The notes under the pieces were generated by a model that saw only the letters and a program-made list of their open reading frames with translations, made no database searches and was not told the origin of the DNA. Made by a program: the position numbers and the translations under genes. DNA of 64,000 nt from Streptomyces venezuelae (lineage in GTDB: Bacteria; Actinomycetota; Actinomycetes; Streptomycetales; Streptomycetaceae): NCBI RefSeq assembly GCF_008642355.1, contig NZ_CP029193.1, positions 6,968,001 through 7,032,000 on the forward strand, in the 5' to 3' direction. Numbering within the stretch: the first letter of the stretch is position 1; each line of letters begins with the position of its first letter. This document shows, piece after piece, positions 48,536 through 58,906 of this stretch.

Positions 48536-49308
48536 CTGGACACCTCCGGCAGCACGCTCTCCCCGTGCGCGAGCCGGTGCACCGACACCTCGGGGGCGAG
48601 CCGGGCCGCATGACGCACGAACTCGTGCCCCGGCGCGTGGAACTCATGCGGACGTACGGCATCCATACCAAGAGGCCAGTACGTTCCGTAGTGCACCGGA
48701 ACCGCGCTCCGCGGCCCGATCCGTGCCAACGCCTGCGCCGCTCGTTCCGCGTCCAGGTGGCCGTGGCCCAGATACGGGCCCCAGCCGCCCACCGGCAGCA
48801 GAGCCACGTCGACGGCCCCGACCTCGTCGGCCATCCCGTCGAACAGCCCGGTGTCCCCGGCGAAGTACGTGCGCGCCTCGCCCTCCACGACATAGCCGAG
48901 CGCGGGCGAACGGTGCGGGCCGACGGGCAGCCGCCGCCCGTCGTGCAGCGCGGACACGACGCGTACGACGACGTCGCCGACCGGGACCTCGTCGCCGGGC
49001 ACGACCTCGGTGAAACGCAGGCGCGGGAGCCGGCGCCGCAGGCCCGGCAGGGACCGTGCGGTGCCGTGCGGGACCAGGGCGCGGGTGCCCGGCGCGAGGC
49101 GGGCCAGCGACGGCACGTGCAGGTGGTCGGCGTGCAGATGCGACAGGAGCACGACGTCGGCGAGCGCCGCGGCCCGCGGCGGGAGGGCGCCTCTGCGCCG
49201 CCGCAGGTGCGCGAGACGGCGGGCGAACAGCGGGTCGGTCAGTACGCGGACGCCCGAGTCCTCGACCGTGCATGTGGCGTGACCCCACCATGTGACCTCG
49301 ACGGGCAC
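48532..49308 (-). CDS. Metallo-beta-lactamase-fold hydrolase
   Basis: A 258-residue MBL-fold enzyme related to the NAPE-PLD/UlaG group. TWWGHATCTVEDSGVRVLTDP gives the N-terminal beta strands, LSHLHADHLHVPS the zinc motif H-x-H-x-D-H, and YFAGDTGLF and VPVHYGTY the later Asp and His ligands. Substrate unknown; phosphodiester or lactone hydrolysis is usual for the fold. It heads a three-gene minus-strand run with DedA and a squalene-synthase-like protein, which suggests a lipid role. Confidence 0.88.
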   Translation of the reverse strand: MPVEVTWWGHATCTVEDSGVRVLTDPLFARRLAHLRRRRGALPPRAAALADVVLLSHLHADHLHVPSLARLAPGTRALVPHGTARSLPGLRRRLPRLRFTEVVPGDEVPVGDVVVRVVSALHDGRRLPVGPHRSPALGYVVEGEARTYFAGDTGLFDGMADEVGAVDVALLPVGGWGPYLGHGHLDAERAAQALARIGPRSAVPVHYGTYWPLGMDAVRPHEFHAPGHEFVRHAARLAPEVSVHRLAHGESVLPEVSR

Positions 49309-49391
49309 CCGGTTCCTCCTTCGTGCGACTGTCTCCGAGCCTACGGCCAGGAGTAGGGTCTGCGGCTGAGACCGAAGGTCAGGGGGACGCC

Positions 49392-49823
49392 GTGGAGGAT
49401 GCCGTGGGCACCGCCGTCGTGGGCGCCGTACGCGTCGCGGCGATCGCCAGTCTGACGCCCCTGGAGGAGCTGGAGGCCGACCCCTTCCTGGTCGACTCGC
49501 GCAGCCAGCACGCGATGTGCGCGCGGTGGGCCGCCGCGCAGGGGTACGTCATCACACGCGAACTCGTCGTACGAGGGCTGCGCGCCGATCACGCCGTGCT
49601 GTGGGGCGACGTCGAGGCCGGCCTCGTCGACCTCTTCGTCGTGCCGAGCCGCAGGGTCCTGGAGCGGGCGCTGAGGTCCGCGGACGAGTTCACGGCGGAG
49701 TGTGCGCGGCGGGGGGTGCGGGTGGAGACGGCGGGGCTTGCGGAGCCGGCGTACGACTCCCGCATGAAGGCGAGCGTTCATCGGCGGCTGTCCATGCCGA
49801 CGGCCGGGTACGACGGCTGTTGA
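49392..49823 (+). CDS. Degenerate serine-recombinase-like N-terminal domain protein
   Basis: A 143-residue protein. AAIASLTPLEELEADPFLVD, HAMCARWAAAQGYVITREL and DVEAGLVDLFVVPSRRVLERAL align by eye with the resolvase/invertase N-terminal domain (alternating strands and helices, -CxxWAxxxGY- helix). The catalytic serine motif YxRVS near the start is missing and no DNA-binding domain follows. It is probably inactive as a recombinase. The start is GTG 49392 after AGGGGGA. It sits directly before a cluster of 17-bp palindromes. Confidence 0.55.
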   Translation: MEDAVGTAVVGAVRVAAIASLTPLEELEADPFLVDSRSQHAMCARWAAAQGYVITRELVVRGLRADHAVLWGDVEAGLVDLFVVPSRRVLERALRSADEFTAECARRGVRVETAGLAEPAYDSRMKASVHRRLSMPTAGYDGC

Positions 49824-49834
49824 CGGCTCCCTCT

Positions 49835-50035
49835 CCGCCGCTCCGCGGCGGGGCTTCGCGCCGCTCCGCGGCGTGACCGCTCCTGCGCTCCGCGCCGCAC
49901 GACTCCGCCGCTCCGCGGCGGTTCTCCCACCCGCCCGCCCGTACAGCGCGCCCCAGCGCCCGGTCACGCTCCGCCGCTCCGCGGCGGTGGGCTCCGCGCC
50001 TCAGCGACCCGTAAATCTCCGCCGCTCCGCGGCGG
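49835..50035. repeat. Cluster of 17-bp palindromic repeats
   Basis: CCGCCGCTCCGCGGCGG occurs identically at 49835-49851, 49905-49921, 49971-49987 and 50019-50035, with a 15-bp shorter copy at 49859-49873. Each folds as a 7-bp stem with a TCC loop. Spacing is uneven (70, 66 and 48 bp), and diverged half-copies CTCCGCG lie between. It fills most of the 257-bp gap between the recombinase-like gene and the phosphatase fusion. It looks like a REP-type element array. Confidence 0.85.
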
Positions 50036-50080
50036 TATGACACGCTGGGGTGGCACAGCGGGGGGCGGAAAGGGTCTGAC

Positions 50081-52264
50081 GTGGGGCGATGGCGGAAGGT
50101 CGGGAGCGCCCTGTGGCGCGTCGTGGCGGTATGGGCCGTCAGCACGCTGACGATGCTCGTGCTCGCCGGCATCCTCCCGGACTTCAAGCTCCAGTCGGAC
50201 GACGGCGACAGCGCCACCCGCATCGCGATCACCGCCGCGTCCGGCGCCGGCGCGTTCGGTCTGCTGTCGGTCCTCGTGTGGCCTCTGCTCGTGCGCGCTC
50301 TGCTGCTCGTGCCCGCGCTCGTGCTCGGCGTGCTCGCGTTCTTCCTCAACGGGTCCTTGCTGCTGCTCGCGCTGAGCCTCATTCCCGAGGGGCGCGGCGA
50401 GGCCGGTGCCGAGACCGCTGTCGTGGTCGCCGCGGTGATGTCCGCCGTCGCCTCGGCGACGGGCGGCGCGCTCGCCGTGCGGGACGACGACGCGTACCGG
50501 CGGCGGCTGTACCGGCTCGCCGACCGGCGGCGGCGCCGGGGCGCCGACGGGGCGCCCGGCCCCATCGCCCCCGGCACCGTCTTCATCCAGCTCGACGGCG
50601 TCGGCCACGACGTCCTGACCAGTGCCGTCGAGCGAGGGCTCATGCCTACGGTCGGGCGCTGGCTGGGGGAGGCGGGGGACACGGGACACACGGGGGCCGC
50701 CACCCACCGGCTCACCCCCTGGCGCACCGACTGGTCCAGTCAGACCGGTGCCAGTCAGCTCGGCATCCTGCACGGCTCCAACCACGACGTGCCCGCGTTC
50801 CGGTGGTACGAGAAGGACACCGGCGAGGTCATGGTCAGCAACCGGCCCGCCTCCGCCGTGGAGCTGCAGCGGCGGGCCGTCGAGCGGACCGGTGACGGCG
50901 GGCTCCTCACCGTGGACGGCGCGAGCCGCGGCAACCTGTTCAGCGGGGGCGCCGAGCAACTCGCCCTGGTGCTGTCCGTGGCGGCGAGGCGAGGGAAGGA
51001 GAACCGGTCGCGGGCCGGGTACTTCGCGTACTTCTCCGACCCCGCCAACGCCGTCCGTACCGCGCTGTCCTTCGTCGCGGAGGTCTTCCGCGAGATCGGC
51101 GAGTCCACGGGCGCCCGGTTCAGGCGGCGCCGCCCGCGGGTGGGCCGCGGTGGCCTGTATCCGTTCATCCGCGCCTTCGCGACCGTGGTCGAGCGGGACG
51201 TCGTGGTCGCCGCCGTCATCGGGGACATGCTCGCCGGGCGCAGCGCGGTCTACGCCGACCTCGTCGCGTACGACGAGGTGGCGCACCATTCCGGTCCCAC
51301 GGGCAAGGACGTCGACAAGGTGCTGCGGCGGCTCGACCGGTCGCTCGCGCTCCTCGACCAGGTCGCGGACCACGCGCCCCGCGCCTACCGGATCGTGGTG
51401 CTCTCCGACCACGGTCAGAGCCCCGGCGAGACGTTCCGTGCCCGTTACGGCCTGACGCTCGGCGATCTCGTCCGGGCCGGCTGCGGGCTGCCCGTGCCGC
51501 GCAAGGCGCAGCGCACGCACAGCGGCGCGGAGGCCAGGGCGGCGGTGCGGGCCGCGCTGCGCAGGCCCGTGGAGGAGGGCGCGGAGCAGCGCAGGCCGGT
51601 GCGGCGCGCCGAGCCGATCGTGCTGGCGTCCGGCAATCTCGGGCTCGTGTCGTTCCCGGACGTGCGGCACCGCATGACGCGTGAGGAGATCGACCTCAGG
51701 CATCCGGCGCTGCTGCCGACGCTCGCCAACCATCCGGGCGTCGGTTTTCTGCTCGTGCGCAGTGCGGAACGGGGCGCGCTGGTGCTCGGGGCGCGGGGTG
51801 CCGAGGTGTATCTGGACGAGGACCCCGTCGATCTCGGGCCGCTCGCCGATTTCGGGCCGGGGGCGGCGGAGGCAGTGCTGCGAACCGACGGTTTTCCGCA
51901 CGTCGCGGACATCATGGTCAACTCCTGGTACGACCCGGAGGAAGGGGAAGTCCTCGCCTTCGAGGAGCAGATCGGTTCGCACGGCGGGCTCGGCGGGGCG
52001 CAGTCCCGGCCGTTCCTGCTGTCGCCGCTCGTGCTCGGCGATCCGGTGGCGGACGGCGGGGAACTGGTCGGCGCCGAGCGGGTCCACCGCGTGCTGCGGG
52101 GCTGGCTGGGGGAGGACGCGGGGCCCGAGGTGCCGCTGACCGCCGACGTCGTCGACGCCATCGACGTCATCGACTCCGTCGACCTGGACGATTCCCTGTC
52201 CGGTACGCCGGACGGCACAGCTTTTACTGTCCCCGACCGCGCCGTGCAGGACAAAACACGCTGA
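50081..52264 (+). CDS. Holin-like membrane domain fused to alkaline-phosphatase-superfamily domain
   Basis: A 727-residue protein. The N-terminal 150 residues have four transmembrane helices like phage-holin-family proteins (VVAVWAVSTLTMLVLAGILP onward). A large domain (165-705) of the nucleotide pyrophosphatase/phosphodiesterase type follows: TVFIQLDGVGHDVL (metal Asp), WSSQTGASQLGILHG (nucleophile region), LVAYDEVAHHSG and VVLSDHGQSPG (Asp/His ligands). It could hydrolyse a phosphodiester or phosphoglycerol group at the membrane. GTG start at 50081 after GGAAAGGG. Confidence 0.85.
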   Translation: MGRWRKVGSALWRVVAVWAVSTLTMLVLAGILPDFKLQSDDGDSATRIAITAASGAGAFGLLSVLVWPLLVRALLLVPALVLGVLAFFLNGSLLLLALSLIPEGRGEAGAETAVVVAAVMSAVASATGGALAVRDDDAYRRRLYRLADRRRRRGADGAPGPIAPGTVFIQLDGVGHDVLTSAVERGLMPTVGRWLGEAGDTGHTGAATHRLTPWRTDWSSQTGASQLGILHGSNHDVPAFRWYEKDTGEVMVSNRPASAVELQRRAVERTGDGGLLTVDGASRGNLFSGGAEQLALVLSVAARRGKENRSRAGYFAYFSDPANAVRTALSFVAEVFREIGESTGARFRRRRPRVGRGGLYPFIRAFATVVERDVVVAAVIGDMLAGRSAVYADLVAYDEVAHHSGPTGKDVDKVLRRLDRSLALLDQVADHAPRAYRIVVLSDHGQSPGETFRARYGLTLGDLVRAGCGLPVPRKAQRTHSGAEARAAVRAALRRPVEEGAEQRRPVRRAEPIVLASGNLGLVSFPDVRHRMTREEIDLRHPALLPTLANHPGVGFLLVRSAERGALVLGARGAEVYLDEDPVDLGPLADFGPGAAEAVLRTDGFPHVADIMVNSWYDPEEGEVLAFEEQIGSHGGLGGAQSRPFLLSPLVLGDPVADGGELVGAERVHRVLRGWLGEDAGPEVPLTADVVDAIDVIDSVDLDDSLSGTPDGTAFTVPDRAVQDKTR

Positions 52265-52347
52265 TTTGTGGCAGCGTCCGCCGTGCCCGACCATGTCTTC
52301 CGCCCGGCGATCCCGGGCGCCGGGCACGACGAGAGGCGCACCACCCC

Positions 52348-53730
52348 ATGCACGACACCGGAACCGTGGCACCGTCGGATCCGGCCCCCGGCCCCGTGGA
52401 CGCGCAGAGCAGGCACGCCCGGCGTTTCGGGCTTCCGATCGCCACCTGCCTCGTCATGGGAAACATCATCGGCGGCGGCATCTTCCTGCTCCCGGCCTCG
52501 GTCGCCCCCTTCGGCACCATCAGCCTCGTCGCGTTCGCCGTCCTGACCGCGGGCGCCATCGCCCTCGCGCTGGTCTTCGGGCGGCTCGCGGAGCGCGATC
52601 CGCGGACCGGTGGGCCGTACGTCTACGCCCGCGCCGCCTTCGGTGACTTCGCGGGGTTCCTGGCCGCCTGGTCGTACTGGATCACCACGTGGGTGTCCAA
52701 CGCGGCGCTGGCCGTCGCCGCCGTCGGCTACCTCGATGTCCTGATCCCGGTCAACGACCACAAGTGGTCGGCGTGTGTGGCCGCGCTGGTCCTGCAACTG
52801 CTTCCCGCTCTCGCGAACTTCGCGGGCACGCGGTACGTCGGCGCCGTCCAGCTGGTCGCCACCGTCCTGAAGTTCGTGCCGCTGCTGCTCGTCGCGGTCG
52901 GCGGTCTCTTCTTCTTCGACAGCGCGAACCTCGGGCCCTTCCAGGCGAGCGACGACAGCCCGATGGGTGCCGTCTCGGCCGCCGCCGCGATCCTGCTCTT
53001 CTCCTACCTGGGCGTGGAGTCCGCGGCCGTCAGCGCCGGCGAGGTCCGCGACCCGCGCCGCAACGTCGGGCGCGCCACCATCCTCGGCACGCTCGGCGCT
53101 GCCGTCGTCTATCTGCTCGGCACGCTCGCCGTCTTCGGGACGGTCGCGCACGACAAGCTGGTGGCGTCCACCGCGCCCTTCTCCGACGCCGTCGACGTGA
53201 TGTTCGGCGGGTCCTGGGGCGGCACCGCGGTCGCCTGCGCCGCGCTGGTCTCGATGGTCGGGGCGCTCAACGGCTGGACGCTGCTGAGCGCGCAGACGCC
53301 GTACGCCGCCGCACAGGACGGGCTGTTCCCGGGCGCGTTCGGGAAGAAGAAGCGCGGTGTGCCGACGGTCGGCGTGCTGGTCACCGTCGTCCTCGCCTCG
53401 CTGCTCACCGTCTACAACTACACGGCGGGCTCGGGCGGCGTCTTCGAGTCCCTCGTCCTGATCACCACGTTCACGGCGACGGTGCCCTACCTCCTCGCCA
53501 CGGCCGCGCAGATCTACTTCCTGGTGTCCGGTCAGCGCGACCGCGTGCACCGCGGGCGGCTGGTGCGGGACGCGGTCCTCGCGGGCGCCGCGTTCGCGTT
53601 CTCCATGTGGCTGGTCGCCGGGTCCGGGTACGCGGCCGTCTACCAGGGCGTGCTGTTCCTGTTCGTGGGCGTGCTCGTCTACGCGTGGATGGCGGCCCGC
53701 AAGCAGCGGGCCGCCACCGAAAACCACTGA
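52348..53730 (+). CDS. APC-family amino acid permease
   Basis: A 460-residue integral membrane transporter with 12 predicted helices. The family signature NIIGGGIFLLPASVAPFG in helix 1 (near residue 34), RDPRTGGPYVYARAAFG and FSYLGVESAAVSAGEVRDPRRNVGRAT match the arginine/agmatine-type and other APC antiporters. Substrate not known; arginine, ornithine or polyamine exchange is plausible. Downstream of the phosphatase fusion by 83 nt. Confidence 0.92.
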   Translation: MHDTGTVAPSDPAPGPVDAQSRHARRFGLPIATCLVMGNIIGGGIFLLPASVAPFGTISLVAFAVLTAGAIALALVFGRLAERDPRTGGPYVYARAAFGDFAGFLAAWSYWITTWVSNAALAVAAVGYLDVLIPVNDHKWSACVAALVLQLLPALANFAGTRYVGAVQLVATVLKFVPLLLVAVGGLFFFDSANLGPFQASDDSPMGAVSAAAAILLFSYLGVESAAVSAGEVRDPRRNVGRATILGTLGAAVVYLLGTLAVFGTVAHDKLVASTAPFSDAVDVMFGGSWGGTAVACAALVSMVGALNGWTLLSAQTPYAAAQDGLFPGAFGKKKRGVPTVGVLVTVVLASLLTVYNYTAGSGGVFESLVLITTFTATVPYLLATAAQIYFLVSGQRDRVHRGRLVRDAVLAGAAFAFSMWLVAGSGYAAVYQGVLFLFVGVLVYAWMAARKQRAATENH

Positions 53731-53744
53731 GAAGCCGGTCGCAC

Positions 53745-55376
53745 CTACCTCGCCAGGGGCGCGACGACCCAGCGGCGGGTCTTGAACATGCTGTCCGGCG
53801 AGCCGATCTCGATCAGCTTGCGGGCCGCCGGATAGGCCTCGTTGCCCTCCAGCTCATAGCCGACCTCGAACGTGCCGGGCACGTCCGTGACCTGCGGCTG
53901 CCCTTCCGCCGCCGCCCGCTGTCCGGGCTCGTCGGCGGTGACCGCGGCGAGCTCGGCGAGCAGCTTCCGCTGCGCCGCGTCGAGCGCCCTGCGCGGGTCC
54001 CGCTCCAGCGGCGCCGCCGTCGCCTTGCCGCCCTTGGGCGGCGGGGGCGACACCTCGGTGCTCGGCTCGCGCGTGACGCCGGTGGCCCGGCGCGTCGCGA
54101 TCTGCGCCTGGACGGCCGTGCCGTCGTTGTCGAGACCGACCCGGATCAGACCGCGTCCCGGCGTGATGACGGGCACGCCGTCGAAGACCTGCCGGAACGT
54201 CACGTGCGTCTGGAGCGACACGGGGCGCCCGACCTCGGAGCCGTCCTTGGTGCCGGAGTTCTGCATCAGGTCGTGCACGCTGTCGACGACGAGGTCGGCG
54301 CCGTCGGCGTACCGCTCGGCGAACGCGCGCGCCGCCTCGATCGCCCGCTCGGTGGGCAGCTGCTGGGTGTTGCGGTGGTTGGGCTCGGCGAGCCGCACCC
54401 AGCGGACGCCCTCGGGGCCCGTGGAGATGACGCGGTCGCCGGAGGACGCGTTGAGCACGCCGAGCCGGTCGACCTGGACCTCCTGCAGTGCCGCCGACGG
54501 GAAGTCGGCGAGCTGCCCGAGCGCGCCGAGCTCGGCGCTCGGCTCGCGGGGCGCCAGCTGAACGATCCGGTGCTGCCCGGGAAGCTGGGCGAGCGGCTCC
54601 CTGATGCCTTCGCGGGCGTAGTACCAGCGCCACGCGTACCAGTTGTCCGGCACGTGCTCGCGGAAGAAGTTCCGCTCGGTGTTGAGGCGGTTGGTGGCCT
54701 CGGCCTGGGTGGCGCCGACGGCGCAGACGGAGGGCGCCTGACCGTGGTGGATGTCCCAGCTGGCGTTGAGCCAGGCGTCGCAGTACGTCTGGCCCGCCCG
54801 CCACTTCTCCCAGAACTTCTTGCCGTAGTCCGGGCTGTCGATGCTGACCGTCTCGAACCCGAAGATCATCCGGAAGCCGATGTTGGGTCCGGCCCAGGTG
54901 CGGATCGGGGAGTGCCCGCCGAGGACGCGCAGCGAGGTGCACGTCGACCAGAAGACGTAGTTCGCCTTCTCGTTGCCGAGTGCCATCCGGTTGGAGACGG
55001 CGTCGCTGCGGCCGTCCCAGACGGCGCCGAGCGGCGCGAAGAAGACGCCGTTGTTGTCCATGCCGCCGTGGCCGGAGTGGTAGACGGCGACGACGGCGTC
55101 CATGCCGTAGCGGTCCTGCCAGTTGTCGTACGTCTCCTCGTACGCCCACACCTGTGCGCCGCCGTCGGCGAACCAGAAGTTCCGGTCGTAGAACTGCTGG
55201 AGGTACGCCAGCCAGCCGGTGGCGTCGCCGTGGGTGTGGAAGAGCGGCGACTGGTTGACGAACTTCTGGATGCTGAAGGCACCCCACCAGCCGAAGGTCG
55301 AGTCCCGGTCGCCGGCGGCGCCGGGCTTCTCGGGTTCGAGCGGGGACGGACCGTGGTCCGAGTAGTTGATGCGCAT
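53745..55376 (-). CDS. DUF6345-like protein with a caspase-type His/Cys dyad
   Basis: A 543-residue protein, not clearly secreted. The N-terminal domain has the layout of clan CD peptidases: hydrophobic strand AVVAVYHSGHGG with H103-G104, then strand NYVFWSTCTSLRVL with C146. A C-terminal region at about residues 340-440 has TFRQVFDGVPVITPGRGLIRV, like an FTP-type inhibitor or propeptide domain, then a disordered Pro/Lys linker and a final small domain. From memory the N-terminal region resembles DUF6345. Peptidase activity is inference. AGGGGG supports the second ATG (55376-55374) over the one at 55382-55380. Confidence 0.62.
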   Translation of the reverse strand: MRINYSDHGPSPLEPEKPGAAGDRDSTFGWWGAFSIQKFVNQSPLFHTHGDATGWLAYLQQFYDRNFWFADGGAQVWAYEETYDNWQDRYGMDAVVAVYHSGHGGMDNNGVFFAPLGAVWDGRSDAVSNRMALGNEKANYVFWSTCTSLRVLGGHSPIRTWAGPNIGFRMIFGFETVSIDSPDYGKKFWEKWRAGQTYCDAWLNASWDIHHGQAPSVCAVGATQAEATNRLNTERNFFREHVPDNWYAWRWYYAREGIREPLAQLPGQHRIVQLAPREPSAELGALGQLADFPSAALQEVQVDRLGVLNASSGDRVISTGPEGVRWVRLAEPNHRNTQQLPTERAIEAARAFAERYADGADLVVDSVHDLMQNSGTKDGSEVGRPVSLQTHVTFRQVFDGVPVITPGRGLIRVGLDNDGTAVQAQIATRRATGVTREPSTEVSPPPPKGGKATAAPLERDPRRALDAAQRKLLAELAAVTADEPGQRAAAEGQPQVTDVPGTFEVGYELEGNEAYPAARKLIEIGSPDSMFKTRRWVVAPLAR

Positions 55377-55643
55377 GGCCATACCCCCTGAGAGATCTCC
55401 TCGTGCTGTGCGCGAGGGGGCCTCAAAGTGTCACCGCGGACGCGCCTTGCCCAGTTGCCATTCCGGCCATCGGCCCCCTGCCACGGGCCTGTTCCCGCAC
55501 CTCAGAAGCCTCTGTGGCGCGGCGGCCCACACAACGTGTTCGTATCGCTCGACGCGTACCTGCGCACCCCGCTCGAACACCTCCGTCGGCCCGCTGTGCC
55601 CCGCGCGGCCCGTTTTCATCCGGAGTGTGATCGGATGGAGGCC

Positions 55644-55658
55644 AACGGAACTTCCGTT
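55644..55658. promoter_or_regulatory. 15-bp perfect palindrome before osmC
   Basis: AACGGAACTTCCGTT has perfect 7-bp arms around C and ends 29 bp before the OsmC start. It sits where a repressor would cover the promoter. OhrR/MarR-type control of peroxide genes is a known pattern, but the sequence is not a recognised OhrR box. The remaining part of the 311-bp gap (55377-55687) shows nothing else clear. Confidence 0.5.
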
Positions 55659-55687
55659 CACGGATCCGCATTGAAGGGAAACGCATC

Positions 55688-56113
55688 GTGGCTACCACGC
55701 GCTCCGCGCACACGGTCTGGGAAGGCTCTCTGACGGAGGGTTCGGGCACCGTCACCTTCGACTCCTCCGGCATCGGGGAGCAGCCGGTGTCCTGGCCGTC
55801 GCGCGCCGAGGAGGCGAACGGCAAGACCAGCCCGGAGGAGCTGATCGCGGCCGCGCACGCCAGCTGCTTCGCCATGGCGCTGTCGCACACCCTGACGGGC
55901 GCGGGCAACCCGCCCTCCCGTCTCGTCACGTCCGCCGACGTGACCCTGCAGCCCGGCACCGGCATCACCGGCATCCACCTCACCGTCGAGGGCACCGTGC
56001 CCGGCATCGACGAGGCGGCCTTCGTCGAGGCCGCCGAGACCGCGAAGGGCGGCTGCCCGGTGAGCCAGGCGCTGGCCGGCACCACCATCACGCTTTCGGC
56101 CAAGCTGGCCTGA
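55688..56113 (+). CDS. osmC: OsmC/Ohr-family organic hydroperoxide reductase
   Basis: A 141-residue thiol peroxidase. The two catalytic cysteines lie in IAAAHASCFAMAL (about residue 58) and KGGCPVSQAL (about residue 122), with the spacing of OsmC. It detoxifies organic peroxides using dithiol partners and is usually osmotic- and stress-induced. Start GTG 55688 after AAGGGAA. A perfect palindrome upstream and a hairpin downstream frame it as a single-gene unit. Confidence 0.93.
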   Translation: MATTRSAHTVWEGSLTEGSGTVTFDSSGIGEQPVSWPSRAEEANGKTSPEELIAAAHASCFAMALSHTLTGAGNPPSRLVTSADVTLQPGTGITGIHLTVEGTVPGIDEAAFVEAAETAKGGCPVSQALAGTTITLSAKLA

Positions 56114-56131
56114 CCCGGCGCCTGTTGACAG

Positions 56132-56159
56132 TGCCGTCACCCCTGTCGGGGTGGCGGCA
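56132..56159 (+). terminator. Intrinsic-type hairpin after osmC
   Basis: TGCCGTCACCCC (56132-56143) pairs with 56148-56159 around a TGTC loop, 12 bp with one G-U pair, 18 nt after the osmC stop. There is no U-tract, as is usual for Streptomyces. Confidence 0.6.
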
Positions 56160-56174
56160 TTGTCGCGTGCGGCA

Positions 56175-56203
56175 TTGACATCAGCCCGCTCAAGTTTTGT
56201 GAT
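56175..56203 (+). promoter_or_regulatory. Probable vegetative promoter of dnaK
   Basis: TTGACA (56175-56180) and TGTGAT (56198-56203) are 17 nt apart, a good -35 with a weaker -10, 59 bp before the dnaK ATG. A CTCAAG half-site lies in the spacer, but the full HAIR inverted repeat CTTGAGT-N7-ACTCAAG for HspR is absent. Confidence 0.45.
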
Positions 56204-56262
56204 GGAGAACGGAGTAGACCGGGAAACGGGGGACGTGAGCTCGCGGCGGAAGGGACTGAACC

Positions 56263-58161
<1,899 letters not shown>

Positions 58162-58183
58162 GCGCTGCGGGGGCGGGTGGGGC

Positions 58184-58906
58184 TCACGAACCCGTCCGCT
58201 CCCAGCCCCGCCGGTCGGGCCGCGCCCCGACCCGCTTCGGGTCCCGGCTGCGGTACACCACGTACGGCCGGAACAGGTACTGCAACGGCGCGCTGAACAT
58301 ATGGATCAGGCGGGTGAACGGCACCAGCGCGAAGAGGACCATCCCGACCACGGCGTGGATCTCGTACAGCACCGGCACCCCCGTCATCCTGTCGATGTCC
58401 GGCTGGAGCGTGAACAGGCTGCGCGCCCACGGCGCGATGGACGTGCGGTAGTTGTAGCCGTCGCCGGACGCGTGCGTCAGCTTGGCCACCATGCCGAGCA
58501 CGATCGCCGCGAACAGCACCAGGTACATCAGCTTGTCGTTGGCGGTCGTCGCGCGGAACACGGGCGTGTTGGTGCGCCGCCGGTAGAGCAGCAGCAGGAT
58601 GCCGAGGACCAGGAGGACGCCGGCCGCCGTGCCGCCGTAGAGCGAGAACAGGTGGTACGTGTGCTCCGTGAGGCCCACCTTGTCCGTCCACGACTCCGGC
58701 AGGAACAGTCCCACCAGGTGCCCGACGAGCACGAACAGGATGCCGTAGTGGAACATCGGCGACGCGATGTTGAGGAGCTTCGACTCGTAGACCTGCGAGG
58801 AGCGGGTCGTCCAGCCGAACTTGTCGTAGCGGTAGCGCCAGACGATGCCCGCGACGAGCAGGACGAACGCGACGTAGGGGAGCACGCCCCACAGCAGTGT
58901 CTTCAT
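58184..58906 (-). CDS. narI: Respiratory nitrate reductase gamma subunit
   Basis: A 240-residue membrane cytochrome b subunit with five transmembrane helices. It carries the two hemes and oxidises quinol, passing electrons to NarH. LLNIASPMFHYGILFVLVGHLVG and FALVPFTRLIHMFSAPLQY hold histidine ligands. The ATG at 58906-58904 overlaps the narJ stop by 4 nt. It is last in narGHJI and ends 22 nt from dnaK. Confidence 0.95.
   Translation of the reverse strand: MKTLLWGVLPYVAFVLLVAGIVWRYRYDKFGWTTRSSQVYESKLLNIASPMFHYGILFVLVGHLVGLFLPESWTDKVGLTEHTYHLFSLYGGTAAGVLLVLGILLLLYRRRTNTPVFRATTANDKLMYLVLFAAIVLGMVAKLTHASGDGYNYRTSIAPWARSLFTLQPDIDRMTGVPVLYEIHAVVGMVLFALVPFTRLIHMFSAPLQYLFRPYVVYRSRDPKRVGARPDRRGWERTGS

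Noticed and set aside
49835..50035. CRISPR array
   Set aside because: Repeats are 17 bp, unevenly spaced (48-70 bp), diverged copies lie between, and no cas gene is nearby.
56114..56262. HAIR (HspR) or CIRCE operator before dnaK
   Set aside because: Only one CTCAAG half-site is present; no inverted partner at the right distance and no CIRCE sequence.
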